Shown in pieces: positions 10,530 to 19,511 of a DNA stretch of 54,802 bases (within the stretch, counting starts at the first letter, position 1; each line of letters begins with the position of its first letter). The stretch comes from Erwinia persicina NBRC 102418 (GTDB taxonomy: Bacteria > Pseudomonadota > Gammaproteobacteria > Enterobacterales > Enterobacteriaceae). Location: NCBI RefSeq assembly GCF_001571305.1, contig NZ_BCTN01000023.1, forward strand, positions 1 to 54,802. Reading direction: 5' to 3'. The translations under genes were made by a program, and so were the position numbers. The notes beneath the pieces are model-generated. The model was not told the origin of the DNA and searched no databases. It saw only the letters and a list, made by a program, of their open reading frames with translations.

Positions 10530-10748
10530 AATTTTCTCAGTGTCTGAGCAGTTATATTGATGCAGCGTATCCGCTTAAATTTTCGGCACGAGGCTTGATA
10601 GCAAAACAGGCTTCCGGCACAGCGTCCTCGTGTCGACCTGTGACGGGCGTCCGGGCAATAAGGACATTAAGGCCACCTTTCAGGATATTTTAGCGCCAGG
10701 GCATTGAGCGTCTCGCATCCTTAAGGCTGAATCGCCTTACCCTTCTGA

Positions 10749-11318
10749 TCAAGCAGATGATGAAATAACAATCCCCATCCTTTTGAGAATTTTTAAACCA
10801 GCCTCTTGCGGGATTTTAATAGAAGAAATCTTATTAATATCGTGATTGATATCCAGGCCATCTGTCATTGAAAAATTGCAGTGAGATAAGTCAGAGAACC
10901 TGAACTCTGTGTTAGTGAACTCCGATCCGGTAAAATCAGACTTACGGAGGTCTGCTTCTTCAAATAAACAATCCCTGAATTTAGTTGAGAGGAATTTCGA
11001 TTTCTGTAATCGCAACCCGATAAAGTCAATGAACCTGAGATCACAGTTTTCCAGAGAAAATGTACACGGGAACATAATGCCAGATGCATTAACGCCCTGC
11101 AACAAACAACTTTCGAACTCACAATCAATGACTTTACAAAAATCAAAATTTAAAGATTTAAGTGAGCAATTCAGGAATCTACACTTTTCAAACTCGCAGT
11201 CACGGAAGTTAGCCATGTCCATCTGGATGCGTTCAAATACGCAATTGTAGTAGCTGACGCCTGAAATATTGGCTGCGCCAGGCCGACGGTTTGTTATTTT
11301 TTTATCATGAATGTCCAT
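10749..11318 (-). CDS. mcbG: McbG, pentapeptide-repeat immunity protein
   Basis: This 189-residue protein is built of pentapeptide repeats (NFRDCEFEKCRFLNC, then DLRFIDFIGLRLQKS and DLRKSDFTGSEFTNT), the pattern that folds into a right-handed beta helix mimicking DNA. It ends EAGLKILKRMGIV, as recalled for McbG. The classical McbG (187 residues) protects DNA gyrase from microcin B17. The ATG at 11318 overlaps the mcbF stop (TGATG) and has GGAGTTAATT before it; an in-frame TTG three bases upstream is less likely. It is the last gene of the operon. Confidence 0.95.
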   Translation of the reverse strand: MDIHDKKITNRRPGAANISGVSYYNCVFERIQMDMANFRDCEFEKCRFLNCSLKSLNFDFCKVIDCEFESCLLQGVNASGIMFPCTFSLENCDLRFIDFIGLRLQKSKFLSTKFRDCLFEEADLRKSDFTGSEFTNTEFRFSDLSHCNFSMTDGLDINHDINKISSIKIPQEAGLKILKRMGIVISSSA

Positions 11319-12046
11319 CAATTAACTCCACCCATAATGACTTTGATAAAAGCCTTTTCTGGCGTAGTTTCTTTATTTGAATGAATGAAATTATCCATAT
11401 CATCATAGCGCTGAATACCTTTTTTAGACAACATATAGAAAGGAATAGTTCCTCTGGTAAGTTCATCAAACATGTGGGTTGAGAAAAAGACAGTCTTACC
11501 CGAAGCAGTGATTTTATTAATCAGATCCCAAAGCATCATTCTGTATTGAATGTCAATACCAACTGTGGGTTCATCCAGCAAAAAGAAACGGGCATTGGTA
11601 CACAGAGTTAACATCAGGGATATTATAAGCCATCTCTTTTCGCCATAACTGATCGTATAGGTTCTTTTATGTCTTATTTTTTCGTATCGTATGAAAAAAT
11701 CTTCATTCCAGTTCTTTTCGAGTTCTGCCCACGCCTGCTTTTTAGTTAATTTATTAAAACAGCAAACCAGCTCAAAAACCTCCTCGTTCCTGAGCGTTCC
11801 TGAAAGGTTTATCACCTGAGGCAGGCTTACCATCTCATCACCAGAGAAGTAACGTTCGACAGTTCCTTCATAATTGCCTATCCCGCCTTTAATGATATTA
11901 AAAAGGGTGGTTTTCCCGGCTCCGTTTTCACCAAGAAGGCCGATTAAACCGCCCTGCTCTATTTCAAGTGACATGTTATTGAATACAGGAAAATTGCCTT
12001 TGTACGAAAAGCTGAGAGAGTTTATTTTGAGAAGTGGCATGGTCAT
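11318..12046 (-). CDS. mcbF: McbF, ABC-transporter ATPase for microcin export
   Basis: This 242-residue ATP-binding subunit has Walker A GENGAGKTT, an ABC signature in ISYGEKRW, Walker B FFLLDEPTVGID and a switch His in FFSTHM. With the membrane protein McbE it exports mature microcin, which also contributes to self-protection. The start at 12046 is chosen because GGAG lies six bases upstream and its ATG overlaps the mcbE stop; longer frames begin inside mcbE. Confidence 0.95.
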   Translation of the reverse strand: MTMPLLKINSLSFSYKGNFPVFNNMSLEIEQGGLIGLLGENGAGKTTLFNIIKGGIGNYEGTVERYFSGDEMVSLPQVINLSGTLRNEEVFELVCCFNKLTKKQAWAELEKNWNEDFFIRYEKIRHKRTYTISYGEKRWLIISLMLTLCTNARFFLLDEPTVGIDIQYRMMLWDLINKITASGKTVFFSTHMFDELTRGTIPFYMLSKKGIQRYDDMDNFIHSNKETTPEKAFIKVIMGGVN

Positions 12047-12768
12047 TGAGAACTCCACACTGGTTCTGTTTTGAAAGTCATAGCTGAAAATAAGCTCAGG
12101 ATAAACATCAGACTATAGACCAGAATGGTAATGAAAGATACGGTATTTCCAGCATGGAGAAGCGTGGAGTATATGGCAATCGGATTTATGAGATTTACCC
12201 AGTAAACGAGACCGGAATTATATTTTAAAGATACGATACCCAGAACCATACACACCGTTATCAATACGGAATAGATTGTGCTGGCAGTCTGAAAAGTTAC
12301 ACGAAAGGATGCCATAAACGTCAGTGAAGCCATCATTACAATATTTATGCATATCGTTTTTAAAATCAGAATGCCCGTCTGGTAACCCGGAAATGTCTGA
12401 AAACCAATAAATACGACAGCAATAAAAAAAATCACGTACAGAACTGACATGATAAGGGAAGCCGTCAGCTGGGATCGAATAAACAATAACCTCCCCTCCA
12501 TACTGTGTACAAATGTGGCAATAAAACCACTTTCTCGTCTTCCTGTCAGGTACAGACAGTAATTAAAGAGTACGACAGAAAATGAAATGTATCCCACGAA
12601 CCACGATATCTGGTGCTCAAGCCATAATGCATCACCGAAATGCTCTTCAATTTCATTAAAGTGCAGAAAAAAGAACAATACACAGGGAGACATAATAGTC
12701 CACATAATGCTTAAGGGCGACCTGATTTGTTCCATTAAAAAAATAAATGTCATTTTTAATGTTGCCAC
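12043..12768 (-). CDS. mcbE: McbE, membrane subunit of the microcin exporter
   Basis: This 241-residue protein has about six hydrophobic segments, consistent with the ABC-2-type permease partner of McbF. The length equals that recalled for classical McbE. It begins nine bases after mcbD and overlaps mcbF by four bases, so the pair is translationally coupled. Confidence 0.93.
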   Translation of the reverse strand: MATLKMTFIFLMEQIRSPLSIMWTIMSPCVLFFFLHFNEIEEHFGDALWLEHQISWFVGYISFSVVLFNYCLYLTGRRESGFIATFVHSMEGRLLFIRSQLTASLIMSVLYVIFFIAVVFIGFQTFPGYQTGILILKTICINIVMMASLTFMASFRVTFQTASTIYSVLITVCMVLGIVSLKYNSGLVYWVNLINPIAIYSTLLHAGNTVSFITILVYSLMFILSLFSAMTFKTEPVWSSQ

Positions 12769-12777
12769 AATATATCC

Positions 12778-13965
12778 TTATGGAAAGGGAACCATTTTAA
12801 ACTCTCTGTGTTTTATACCGTTCCCTGCCCTGTAGAGTTTATTATTGATGTTTATTGCCCCTGAGCCGTTCATGTGAAGAAAAAAATCAGGGCTTACTAC
12901 TTTTGTATACCAGAAGAGATTTTCGCTAGCCCTCTCTCTTGCATAGTAAACAAAGATATTATCAGATATTTTTTCCAGATAGCTCAGCAAGTCATTATCT
13001 GAAGGAGGGTTTTCAAGGGAAAGTACGACATCAGATTGACGAAATAGGGTGTTTTCGCACAAATCTGTAAACGACTCATATTTATTGCATGACAAAAAAT
13101 GGCGCTGATAGTCATCGATGATATCCTCATCGGTATAACCACCAATCAGGAAATTGTGCATACATATATATGATTGCCAGAGTTCCGTTACAGATTTACA
13201 TAGTGCTTTTTCCATACTATTTGCATAAGAAAGTCCCGTACTGTATTTTATCTGACTGTCTTCATTTGTTGTACCATAAAGGGTCAATACTGCATGCCCC
13301 GGCGCCCCCGGGAGGGTGATATCGAAAATTCTGATTTCACCCTCGGATCTGAGAGCTGACATAATCTCATCTATATAATTGATCCCTGTTATAATTTCTC
13401 CTGAAATTTCAGTGTTTGCCTGGCCCTGCAACCAGTAAAGCAACAACGACTGTCTTTCCATAAACTCGCACAGGGCACCGTCCATCGCATCGTTTAAATT
13501 GCCATGAAAGCTGCATCCACAGGTATCCCTGTCAGGGTAAATTGTCAAATCTGAAGCAGCCGTTATATTGTCAAGAGCGATAATTACCGCTGGAATTTCT
13601 TGCTTCTCCAGGCTAAACAGGTTGAAGGCGCGAGTTGTCTTGAATTGGTGGGTTCTGACCACATCTTCTGCCAGTGAGGAAGTCTGAACGAACGCTCGTG
13701 TAAAAGCATCTGCGGCGTGCGGAGACATCATGTCATATAAAGTCTTTTCACCGTTCGCGACTATTTCATTAAAAAAATGGCGGCGTTCAAAGTATTCACC
13801 TATTGCACCCTGAATTGACTTCATGGTTTCGCCGGCAGCACTGGTTGGCGTAATTCGTTCATAATCCCATACCTGAGAAAAGGTAGGCATATTTCGGTTC
13901 AGCTTAGGACTCATTACCATTGTGGCTGGCCATGCGGACATCAGGTTACTGTACACATTAATCAT
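12778..13965 (-). CDS. mcbD: McbD, YcaO-type cyclodehydratase
   Basis: This 395-residue YcaO-domain protein uses ATP to activate backbone amides, so that Ser and Cys side chains of McbA cyclise to oxazolines and thiazolines. Recognisable are GAIGEYFERRHFF, DRDTCGCSFHG, GSLCEFMERQ-like (GALCEFMERQ) and the proline-rich C-terminal end KMVPFP, which is important in YcaO enzymes. The start MINVYSN at 13965 matches the classical 396-residue protein and overlaps mcbC by eight bases; the longer frame from 13992 is less likely. Confidence 0.96.
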   Translation of the reverse strand: MINVYSNLMSAWPATMVMSPKLNRNMPTFSQVWDYERITPTSAAGETMKSIQGAIGEYFERRHFFNEIVANGEKTLYDMMSPHAADAFTRAFVQTSSLAEDVVRTHQFKTTRAFNLFSLEKQEIPAVIIALDNITAASDLTIYPDRDTCGCSFHGNLNDAMDGALCEFMERQSLLLYWLQGQANTEISGEIITGINYIDEIMSALRSEGEIRIFDITLPGAPGHAVLTLYGTTNEDSQIKYSTGLSYANSMEKALCKSVTELWQSYICMHNFLIGGYTDEDIIDDYQRHFLSCNKYESFTDLCENTLFRQSDVVLSLENPPSDNDLLSYLEKISDNIFVYYARERASENLFWYTKVVSPDFFLHMNGSGAININNKLYRAGNGIKHREFKMVPFP

Positions 13966-14764
13966 CAATGACATCTCCAAAAAACTGAACAATCACTGGC
14001 GTGGCTGTCCTCTGATCCAGGTTCATGGTTTTGGCTACGTATGAATCAGTAAATCCTGCCCATACCCGGTTTTTAAGTCCAATTTTATCGCCAATCAATC
14101 CTGCGTTCTGATACATCGAACCCGCTTCCATTAAGGCCATCCTGTAACCTCTGTACCGATATTTAAACAAGGCTTTTTCATAAATGATGCAATAGACAAG
14201 GGCAAAATGGGGTCTGCCGAGACGCTCTGCATCTCCACCGGACAGGCTCCGGTAGAGCTCCTGAGTATCACACTCAGCGACCGGCTCTAATGCTCTGCTT
14301 AATGGCAGGTAGTGATAAACGTTGGTATCAGTCCGCCAGTTTTCCATGTTTTCTGACAGACGGCATAAAAATACCTCGACCGGATACTGAGCTCCTCCTG
14401 AAGGATAAGGGCGCCTTACAGAGGTTATATCAGGTGAGCTGAACGCATTAACAAGCAGCTTTTCAATAATATGAAAAGAATGTTTATTTCTGTCCGAAAA
14501 GCCGATTCCGGATGGACATCTCTCATGGCCAAAATGAAGAGCGGGTGAAATATTCACCGCTGAACTGAAACCCGGTCTGAAAAGGACTTCTCTATTTTCA
14601 AATTTATCAAGGTGGGCCAGCGGTACTGCAGAAACAAAAGTTCGTTCAGAGAATTCGGGGAGAGAAGCAAAGTTCCCTCTGACATGAAAATCCTTAACAA
14701 TATCCAGAACTTCTGGATCAGTGTAATGAGTTACTTCTACCAAAGAAAGTTCATGTTTTTTCAT
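13958..14764 (-). CDS. mcbC: McbC, FMN-dependent azoline dehydrogenase
   Basis: This 268-residue nitroreductase-fold enzyme oxidises azolines in the microcin precursor to aromatic oxazoles and thiazoles. Motifs include RRPYPSGGAQYPVEVF and KYRYRGYRMALMEAGSMYQN, both characteristic of the family. The start MKKHELS at 14764 lies just after the mcbB stop; the track to 14785 would overlap mcbB. It forms the synthetase complex with McbB and McbD. Confidence 0.95.
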   Translation of the reverse strand: MKKHELSLVEVTHYTDPEVLDIVKDFHVRGNFASLPEFSERTFVSAVPLAHLDKFENREVLFRPGFSSAVNISPALHFGHERCPSGIGFSDRNKHSFHIIEKLLVNAFSSPDITSVRRPYPSGGAQYPVEVFLCRLSENMENWRTDTNVYHYLPLSRALEPVAECDTQELYRSLSGGDAERLGRPHFALVYCIIYEKALFKYRYRGYRMALMEAGSMYQNAGLIGDKIGLKNRVWAGFTDSYVAKTMNLDQRTATPVIVQFFGDVIDD

Positions 14765-14765
14765 T

Positions 14766-15620
14766 TTACCTCTCCACGCAACCACAAGCCTGCCAGTGAA
14801 TAACCGGCTCTTTACTCAGAACGCAGGTGATCAGATCTACGCTAACAGAGGCCATGAAGGTATCGACATGAGTTTTCACGAGAGAGGTGCCAACCAGCTC
14901 CTGAAGACGCCGCTTTATCAAATGCTGGCTGAACCCTCTTTCTGACTCACTTAACGCCAGAGCTGGCAATGACATTTGGTTATTTTTAAGCAACTGAAGC
15001 AGGTTTGCCCAAGACATTTCATTGCGCCTGAAACTTTTTTCTTCCCTGTTTAGCCATCTTTCTATATGGCAGAAATGACAGGGAGTACCGAGAGCTGGTG
15101 AATACACCCCATCCATCCTGAATGATTCTTTAAGGTAGTAGCTTTGGATGAAAGAAATACCATGATTATTTTCAAATTTCGTATAAACATCCCGGATAAT
15201 TTCCGGGTTATAATTTTCAAAGTGCAACCAGATTAACGTCGGGGAAAATAAATCAAAATCAAGTTGTTTTACATCCGTGACGCGCGCAAGTGATATACCA
15301 TCAGCTTTCCACTGCTCCTGTGCTTCCCGGAAGAGGTGCGGAACATCACTTATTAAAACTACATGTTCCCAGAGAGCCGATGATGTCGTTTTATTCATTA
15401 CACCCGTTGTAACAAGAAACTCTTTCGCATTTTCTTTATCAATAGCCTCACTATCACATAGTTCGTCCAGGTAGGATTCTGAAATTATCCCCCTCTGTGT
15501 TTGCAGGTTTTCGAGGATCTTCTTCATTCCATCATGGGCAATGTCCACTGAAGAAATGTAGGTGATAAGCAGGGTTTTTGTCTTTCTGGAAATTATCTCA
15601 AATGGCAGAATATTCAGCAT
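14766..15620 (-). CDS. mcbB: McbB, leader-binding scaffold of the microcin synthetase
   Basis: This 284-residue protein is equivalent to McbB, which recognises the McbA leader and positions it for the cyclodehydratase. It shows the zinc-binding cysteines GTPCHFCHIERW and a second pair near the C-terminus (WQACGCVER). SYYLKESFRMDGVYSP and EEKSFRRNEMSWANLLQLL are nearly as recalled for the classical protein. A 59-bp gap with a strong stem-loop separates it from mcbA. Confidence 0.95.
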   Translation of the reverse strand: MLNILPFEIISRKTKTLLITYISSVDIAHDGMKKILENLQTQRGIISESYLDELCDSEAIDKENAKEFLVTTGVMNKTTSSALWEHVVLISDVPHLFREAQEQWKADGISLARVTDVKQLDFDLFSPTLIWLHFENYNPEIIRDVYTKFENNHGISFIQSYYLKESFRMDGVYSPALGTPCHFCHIERWLNREEKSFRRNEMSWANLLQLLKNNQMSLPALALSESERGFSQHLIKRRLQELVGTSLVKTHVDTFMASVSVDLITCVLSKEPVIHWQACGCVER

Positions 15621-15637
15621 ATTAATCCCTTTTGAAT

Positions 15638-15662
15638 ATCAGGGGGCACCATGCCCCCTGAT
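15638..15662 (-). terminator. stem-loop between mcbA and mcbB
   Basis: An 11-bp perfect stem (ATCAGGGGGCA / TGCCCCCTGAT) with a three-base loop lies between mcbA and mcbB. No T-run follows on the minus strand. It may act as a partial terminator or as a 3' stabiliser giving more mcbA than mcbB-G message. That role is inferred. Confidence 0.65.
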
Positions 15663-15678
15663 CGGTCAGTTCAGCGTG

Positions 15679-15897
15679 TCAGATATGCGAACCACTCCCA
15701 CCGCTGCCACCATTTCCTCCACTGCAACCGTTGCTGCAACCGCCACAGCCGCCGCCCTGGCCGCCACTGCTTCCGCCGCCGCCACCGCCTCCACCGCCGC
15801 CACCCCCACCAATACCAATTCCTAACGGGGACTGTCGGGAAAGCTTGAGGGCATCTACGGACAGAACTACACCAAATTCAGTCGTGTTTAATTCCAT
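15679..15897 (-). CDS. mcbA: McbA, microcin B17-type precursor peptide (variant)
   Basis: This 72-residue peptide has a 26-residue leader (MELNTTEFGVVLSVDALKLS, then RQSPLG) that differs from classical McbA only at residues 4-6. The core begins IGI rather than VGI. It has 13 consecutive glycines where the classical core has 10, then Ser43-Ser44 in place of Ser40-Cys41, and an unchanged tail with Cys at CGGCSNGCS and the end GSGSHI. Mature microcin B17 blocks DNA gyrase. The start at 15897 has AAAGGAG at ideal spacing; a frame open to 15993 would add 32 residues without family support. Confidence 0.97.
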   Translation of the reverse strand: MELNTTEFGVVLSVDALKLSRQSPLGIGIGGGGGGGGGGGGGSSGGQGGGCGGCSNGCSGGNGGSGGSGSHI

Positions 15898-16100
15898 AAG
15901 AACTCCTTTATAAGGAAAATTAATACTTATGACATCTGAATCGTGTTGGCCAACAGTAGTTTCTTGCCGTAATTTACCTTGATTGACAATCATAATTTAT
16001 ACTGCAGTAATTCATTTTTTAATTAATTTCTTATAAATCAGAATGTTATATGAATTACTATTATTTTATCTAACACAAATTTACACTAAATTTACAATTG
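15898..16100 (-). promoter_or_regulatory. AT-rich upstream region of the mcb operon
   Basis: About 200 bp of very AT-rich sequence precedes mcbA, consistent with the operon promoter region. On the minus strand a TATAAA-like -10 occurs about 105 bases before mcbA, without a convincing -35. The classical promoter is known to be growth-phase- and OmpR-dependent; I cannot assign OmpR sites here. Confidence 0.4.
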
Positions 16101-16199
16101 AGGGTGTTTATGGTTAGAATCTCAGACCATTTAATTCATCATAAAAAATTCTTAATTATTTTAAAATTTCTTCTTTTTTTGAATCGCTGACCTCTGTGA

Positions 16200-16700
16200 T
16201 GAAGATAAGAACCGGGTATGGCGCAGGCGTAACCCTGAGCGGCAGGCTGACGTCAGAGCAAACGGAGCAGGGACGGAGGGCTATGAAAATATGGCCTTTA
16301 TGATGGGTAATCTTTCCGGGAGTTCAGCACAGGTTACTGAAAGTATCCGCGTCATCGAGGGCACCGCGTTTCAGCCCCTTATTCTGGCGCTGAATGCCCC
16401 CAGAGGGGCCGCCCGGGCAGCAGTCGCGGGCGAGTTGCATAATCCTGCACAACGCAGTTCGGTCGATGCAGGGGCGATAAAGGAATTATCCATGAGGGGG
16501 CCGGCTTTGTTAGCGAGGGAACCACTTCAGCTACTATTGCCGTTAACGTGATTGAAAAAAATTTGTTCCGACATCCCGGGTTTCAGTCGTTATGAGCGAC
16601 ATTTCACTGGCCTCAGGTGAACATACCCAGGGGATCATGCAGGACCAGTCAGCATCAGGCTTCTTCAGGTGCAATTGTGGCAATTATCTGAGTATCAACG
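16200..16700 (+). pseudogene. decayed methyl-accepting chemotaxis protein fragment
   Basis: The frame at 16291-16551 reads VTESIRVIEGTAFQPLILALNAPRGAAR (shown here only in part) and HNPAQRSSVDAGAIKEL. This aligns with the signalling tip of MCPs ([20 protein letters not shown], then [14 protein letters not shown]). After a frameshift the tail SDISLASGEHTQGI is still recognisable. Substitutions at normally invariant positions and broken frames show it is dead. Confidence 0.8.
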
Positions 16701-16778
16701 TGGGAAATTTGCTGAATATGCCAGTAGCAAGGTCTTGCCTGGATCGTTAGAATCAGCTCTTTAACCGGAGCGGAAGAT

Positions 16779-17126
16779 ATGAAAAACGTGGTGCTGAGTA
16801 TGTTGGCCAAAATTTCACATATTGATGCTGATATGAAGCAGCTTACGGCGCGCGTAGAGGCTCAGTCGCTGCTGATAAGCGCGCTTGTTCTGGCGGTAAG
16901 CCGGCAGGGCGGCGTAACGGAGATGATCGAAAGCGCTAATAAGGCCATCAACACCGTGATTGACTCTGCTGATTCTGATGAAGTGCTTAAATCAGATGCC
17001 GTCATTCTGTTAAGTGAGCTGCAGAATCTGCTGAGTATTTCGAATGCGGTCGATGGTGCTGATGATGAAATCAACCATGAAGGCCTTGATAAACTGTCCG
17101 GCGTGACATCCCTGGGCGGACGATAA
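16779..17126 (+). CDS. IraP-like protein (possible RpoS-stabilising anti-adaptor)
   Basis: This 115-residue helical protein opens MKN, then a hydrophobic heptad-like stretch with K..DADMKQLTARVEAQSLLI. The pattern resembles E. coli IraP (MKN..., KEEESKELxAQVEALEIIV). IraP binds RssB and so protects sigma-S from ClpXP. This protein is about 30 residues longer, and the C-terminal part (GADDEINHEGLDKLSGVTSL) does not match anything I know. An ACCGGAGCGG sequence precedes the ATG. The assignment rests on an N-terminal pattern only. Confidence 0.55.
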   Translation: MKNVVLSMLAKISHIDADMKQLTARVEAQSLLISALVLAVSRQGGVTEMIESANKAINTVIDSADSDEVLKSDAVILLSELQNLLSISNAVDGADDEINHEGLDKLSGVTSLGGR

Positions 17127-17164
17127 ATTTCAAGGCAGCAACGGTGCGGTTTTAAACACCTTAC

Positions 17165-17546
17165 GGAACGGTGTTGAGCAGACGGTTTCCTTCTTATCAG
17201 GACCAGACTCTTGAGGCTGAAATCCAGCCATAAACCTTATCAGCGCCGCCTTTTCTGAAGCATAGCGGGATTGTTTCCTGATAATGGGTATTACCGTTGT
17301 GGCCAGACCTGCCGCAAAGATGAGATGCCACGCCCATGCAGTAATGTAAGATCCTTCACTCTCAGAATGACGCTTTCTCCAGCCCGTCGCTAACTGAGAC
17401 GACTTCTGATAATTCTGTGCAGAGTGCGGGCGACATTCGTTATGATCTCGACGCCATTCACTGAGGACTTTCCTGACATGGCTGATAGCGTTAATCTTGT
17501 GTTCATTCAGTGACTCCTCGGGAAAGCGTGCGTTAAAAATCACCAT
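17165..17546 (-). pseudogene. IS3-family transposase remnant
   Basis: The minus-strand frame contains FNARFPEESLNEHKI, then SEWRRDHNECRPHSA. This is the C-terminal part of an IS3-family OrfB integrase (ESFNGRF.EECLNEH ... DWR.DYNECRPHS). The catalytic DDE region upstream is absent, and the downstream part drifts into unrelated sequence. Confidence 0.8.
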
Positions 17547-17628
17547 ACTCTTTAAAAATGCATTCGGTGGTGCTACAGGTATTTACTGGCCCGACGGGCT
17601 GGGAATAAATATCTATAAACGTGGAGAG

Positions 17629-17796
17629 ATGTCAGCCTCAAACTTAGAAGACCTTATTACAGAAGAAATAATAAGGGCAATTACCTCGATTACTCTTTTT
17701 AACAGAAATGGCCGGGTTGAAATACATAATGCAAAAAACCGAAAAGCAATACAGACTATTAAAAATGAAAGGGAGAGCTCTGTAGAGATTATTTAG
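17629..17796 (+). CDS. small open frame of unknown function
   Basis: A frame of about 55 residues starts at ATG 17629 (GTGGAGAG upstream) and extends to 17796; an upstream extension to 17497 runs into the IS3 remnant. The product is charged, with ITEEIIRAITSITLF and HNAKNRKAIQTIKNERESS. No family is recognised. It may be the tail of a gene cut by the IS. Confidence 0.35.
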   Translation: MSASNLEDLITEEIIRAITSITLFNRNGRVEIHNAKNRKAIQTIKNERESSVEII

Positions 17797-17876
17797 TTAT
17801 ACGAAGTTAAAAACACTGCAGTGCAAGATTCACTTAATGAACTGGCATCAAAAATCAATTATCAAAAATCAGGGCC

Positions 17877-18250
17877 ATGACTGAACAGGCAATTCTTCAG
17901 GGTGATTTGAAAATTAATACCGGAATTGAATATGACCTGTTTGGCGGAGAAATACTGGAAATCATTCTTGCTGCCCTGACTCGTTCTCTTTCAACCTGCC
18001 ATGAAAAAAGCAGTTCCTTGGATATTCTTTCGTCAATTATCATCGCTAATAAATCCGATAGTATACCAGAGTCGAAAGCCATAGAATTAAAACAGGCCAT
18101 GGCGGGGTTTCGTTCGGTGACTCATGAGCTGCGTGTTGCACATGAGCAGACAGGTTTTTCGCTTAACGATGAAGTCTGGCACCTGAAATTAACCTGTTTC
18201 GACGATCCCCGTTATACGTATGTGCTGGCAAAAACAGGAAGCGACCAACG
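17877..18250 (+). pseudogene. 5' portion of an unknown gene running into the resD region
   Basis: The frame from 17877 is open right through to the end of resD (487 codons), but only the first ~125 residues look like an independent protein ([16 protein letters not shown]..., [21 protein letters not shown]). Residues ~125-240 are low-quality translation of palindrome-rich DNA, and the resolvase proper begins later. I read this as a truncated gene fused by chance to resD. A genuine fusion protein is less likely. Confidence 0.5.
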
Positions 18251-18299
18251 GGGCGCATTAAATGCCTGCTCCGGTATCACCAAAATTTTTTCCAATCCC

Positions 18300-18600
18300 A
18301 GCAAGGCCCCTGCTGCTGTACCTGCAGGTAAGGGCTCCGTCTGCCAGACTCCTTTCCAGCGCCTTTGTGTTTACCCGTATTATACCAAACGGGACGATCG
18401 TCCCCTCAGGCCTTGTCCCGCAAGGGTTCCGGGCTTTTCTGGCCGGAAAAGGATCCTTTACCGCCTTTGGATCACCCGCCATACTGTGGGTAAAACCAAA
18501 TTACGGATCCTTTCTGCGCGATTTATTGCGCTGGCACCTGACGCCCGGCTGCGGGAAAATGACCGTATAAACCCGCAGATCGCGCTACGTGAAAACTTTA
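18300..18600. other. palindrome-rich region upstream of resD, candidate resolution site
   Basis: A 14-bp perfect palindrome GGGACGATCGTCCC (18391-18404) and AAAGGATCCTTT (18448-18459) lie within 300 bp directly before the resolvase gene. The F plasmid has its rfsF recombination site in the equivalent place. No crossover core can be defined by eye. Confidence 0.4.
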
Positions 18601-19340
18601 TGATAATGAGCCCCGTAACCCTGCAGAATTCACCAGAACGCACCAGCGCCCTGAGCATTGCGCCAGGCGTGGATTTTGCGACGGCCATTGCCCTCAGACG
18701 AATGGCGACGTCAAACGGCGTGACACCGTTCTACCTGCTGGCGCCGGAGGTGAGCGCCCTCCTCCACTACATGCCTGACAGGCGTCATCATTTTCTGTTC
18801 AGCACCCTGTGGAACACCGGGGCCCGCATCGGGGAAGCCTGCAGCCTGCAGCCGGAGTCGTTCGTGCTGGACGGCCCGCGACCGTTTGTGCGCATTCTGT
18901 CGGAGAAGGTCCGCAGCCGGCGCGGCCGGCCGCCGAAGGATGCGGTGCGCCTGGTCCCGCTCACCGACCGGGGCTACGTGCATCAGGTGCTGAGCTGGAT
19001 GGCCACCGAACGCCCGAAGCGCAGGGAGCCCCTGTGGTCAGCCACCGATGAAACCATGCGCAACTGGCTGAAAGCCGCGGTCAGCCGGGCGGCCGCCGAT
19101 GGCGTACACTTCTCCATCCCGGTGACGCCGCACACGTTCCGCCATTCGTACATCATGCACATGCTTTACCACCGGCAGCCGCTGAAGGTGATCCAGTCAC
19201 TCGCGGGCCACAGGGACGCGCGCTCGATTGAGGTCTATACCCGGGTGTTTGCGCTGGAGCTCGCCGGCACGCTGGCCGTTCCGTTCAGCGGTGACGGTCA
19301 GGATGCGGCGGCCGTTCTGCGCTCTTTACCGCCCGGCTGA
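18600..19340 (+). CDS. resD: ResD-like site-specific tyrosine recombinase
   Basis: This resolvase of about 246 residues matches F-plasmid ResD in [31 protein letters not shown] and [12 protein letters not shown] (first catalytic Arg). A Lys-containing segment follows, then [15 protein letters not shown] (HxxR), SLAGHRD (second His) and the Tyr nucleophile in [11 protein letters not shown]. It resolves plasmid multimers. ATG codons at 18600 and 18606 are both possible starts; neither has a strong ribosome site. Confidence 0.92.
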   Translation: MIMSPVTLQNSPERTSALSIAPGVDFATAIALRRMATSNGVTPFYLLAPEVSALLHYMPDRRHHFLFSTLWNTGARIGEACSLQPESFVLDGPRPFVRILSEKVRSRRGRPPKDAVRLVPLTDRGYVHQVLSWMATERPKRREPLWSATDETMRNWLKAAVSRAAADGVHFSIPVTPHTFRHSYIMHMLYHRQPLKVIQSLAGHRDARSIEVYTRVFALELAGTLAVPFSGDGQDAAAVLRSLPPG

Positions 19341-19511
19341 CCCGTTTCGCAGCCGGAAACCTTACGGCCTGCGTTTTTCTTCATTTTCATGCCCCGCGAT
19401 CCGGATGGCGTGTCGCGCCGTACTGAAATTAGAAAAGCACCTTTAACAGCTACGAATAAAGCGCTATTATTAGCACATTATTGAAGCTATTCCCTTTCAT
19501 CCGGAGGATGC

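Noticed and set aside
15562..15913. Plus-strand proline/alanine/histidine-rich frames
   Set aside because: They are antisense to the glycine codons of mcbA and owe their composition to that tract.
15898..15993. N-terminal extension of McbA by 32 residues
   Set aside because: No family similarity in the extension, while AAAGGAG sits at the right distance from the ATG at 15897.
17877..19340. A single 487-residue fusion recombinase
   Set aside because: The middle of the frame translates palindrome-rich DNA without protein character; the resolvase has its normal length when started near 18600.
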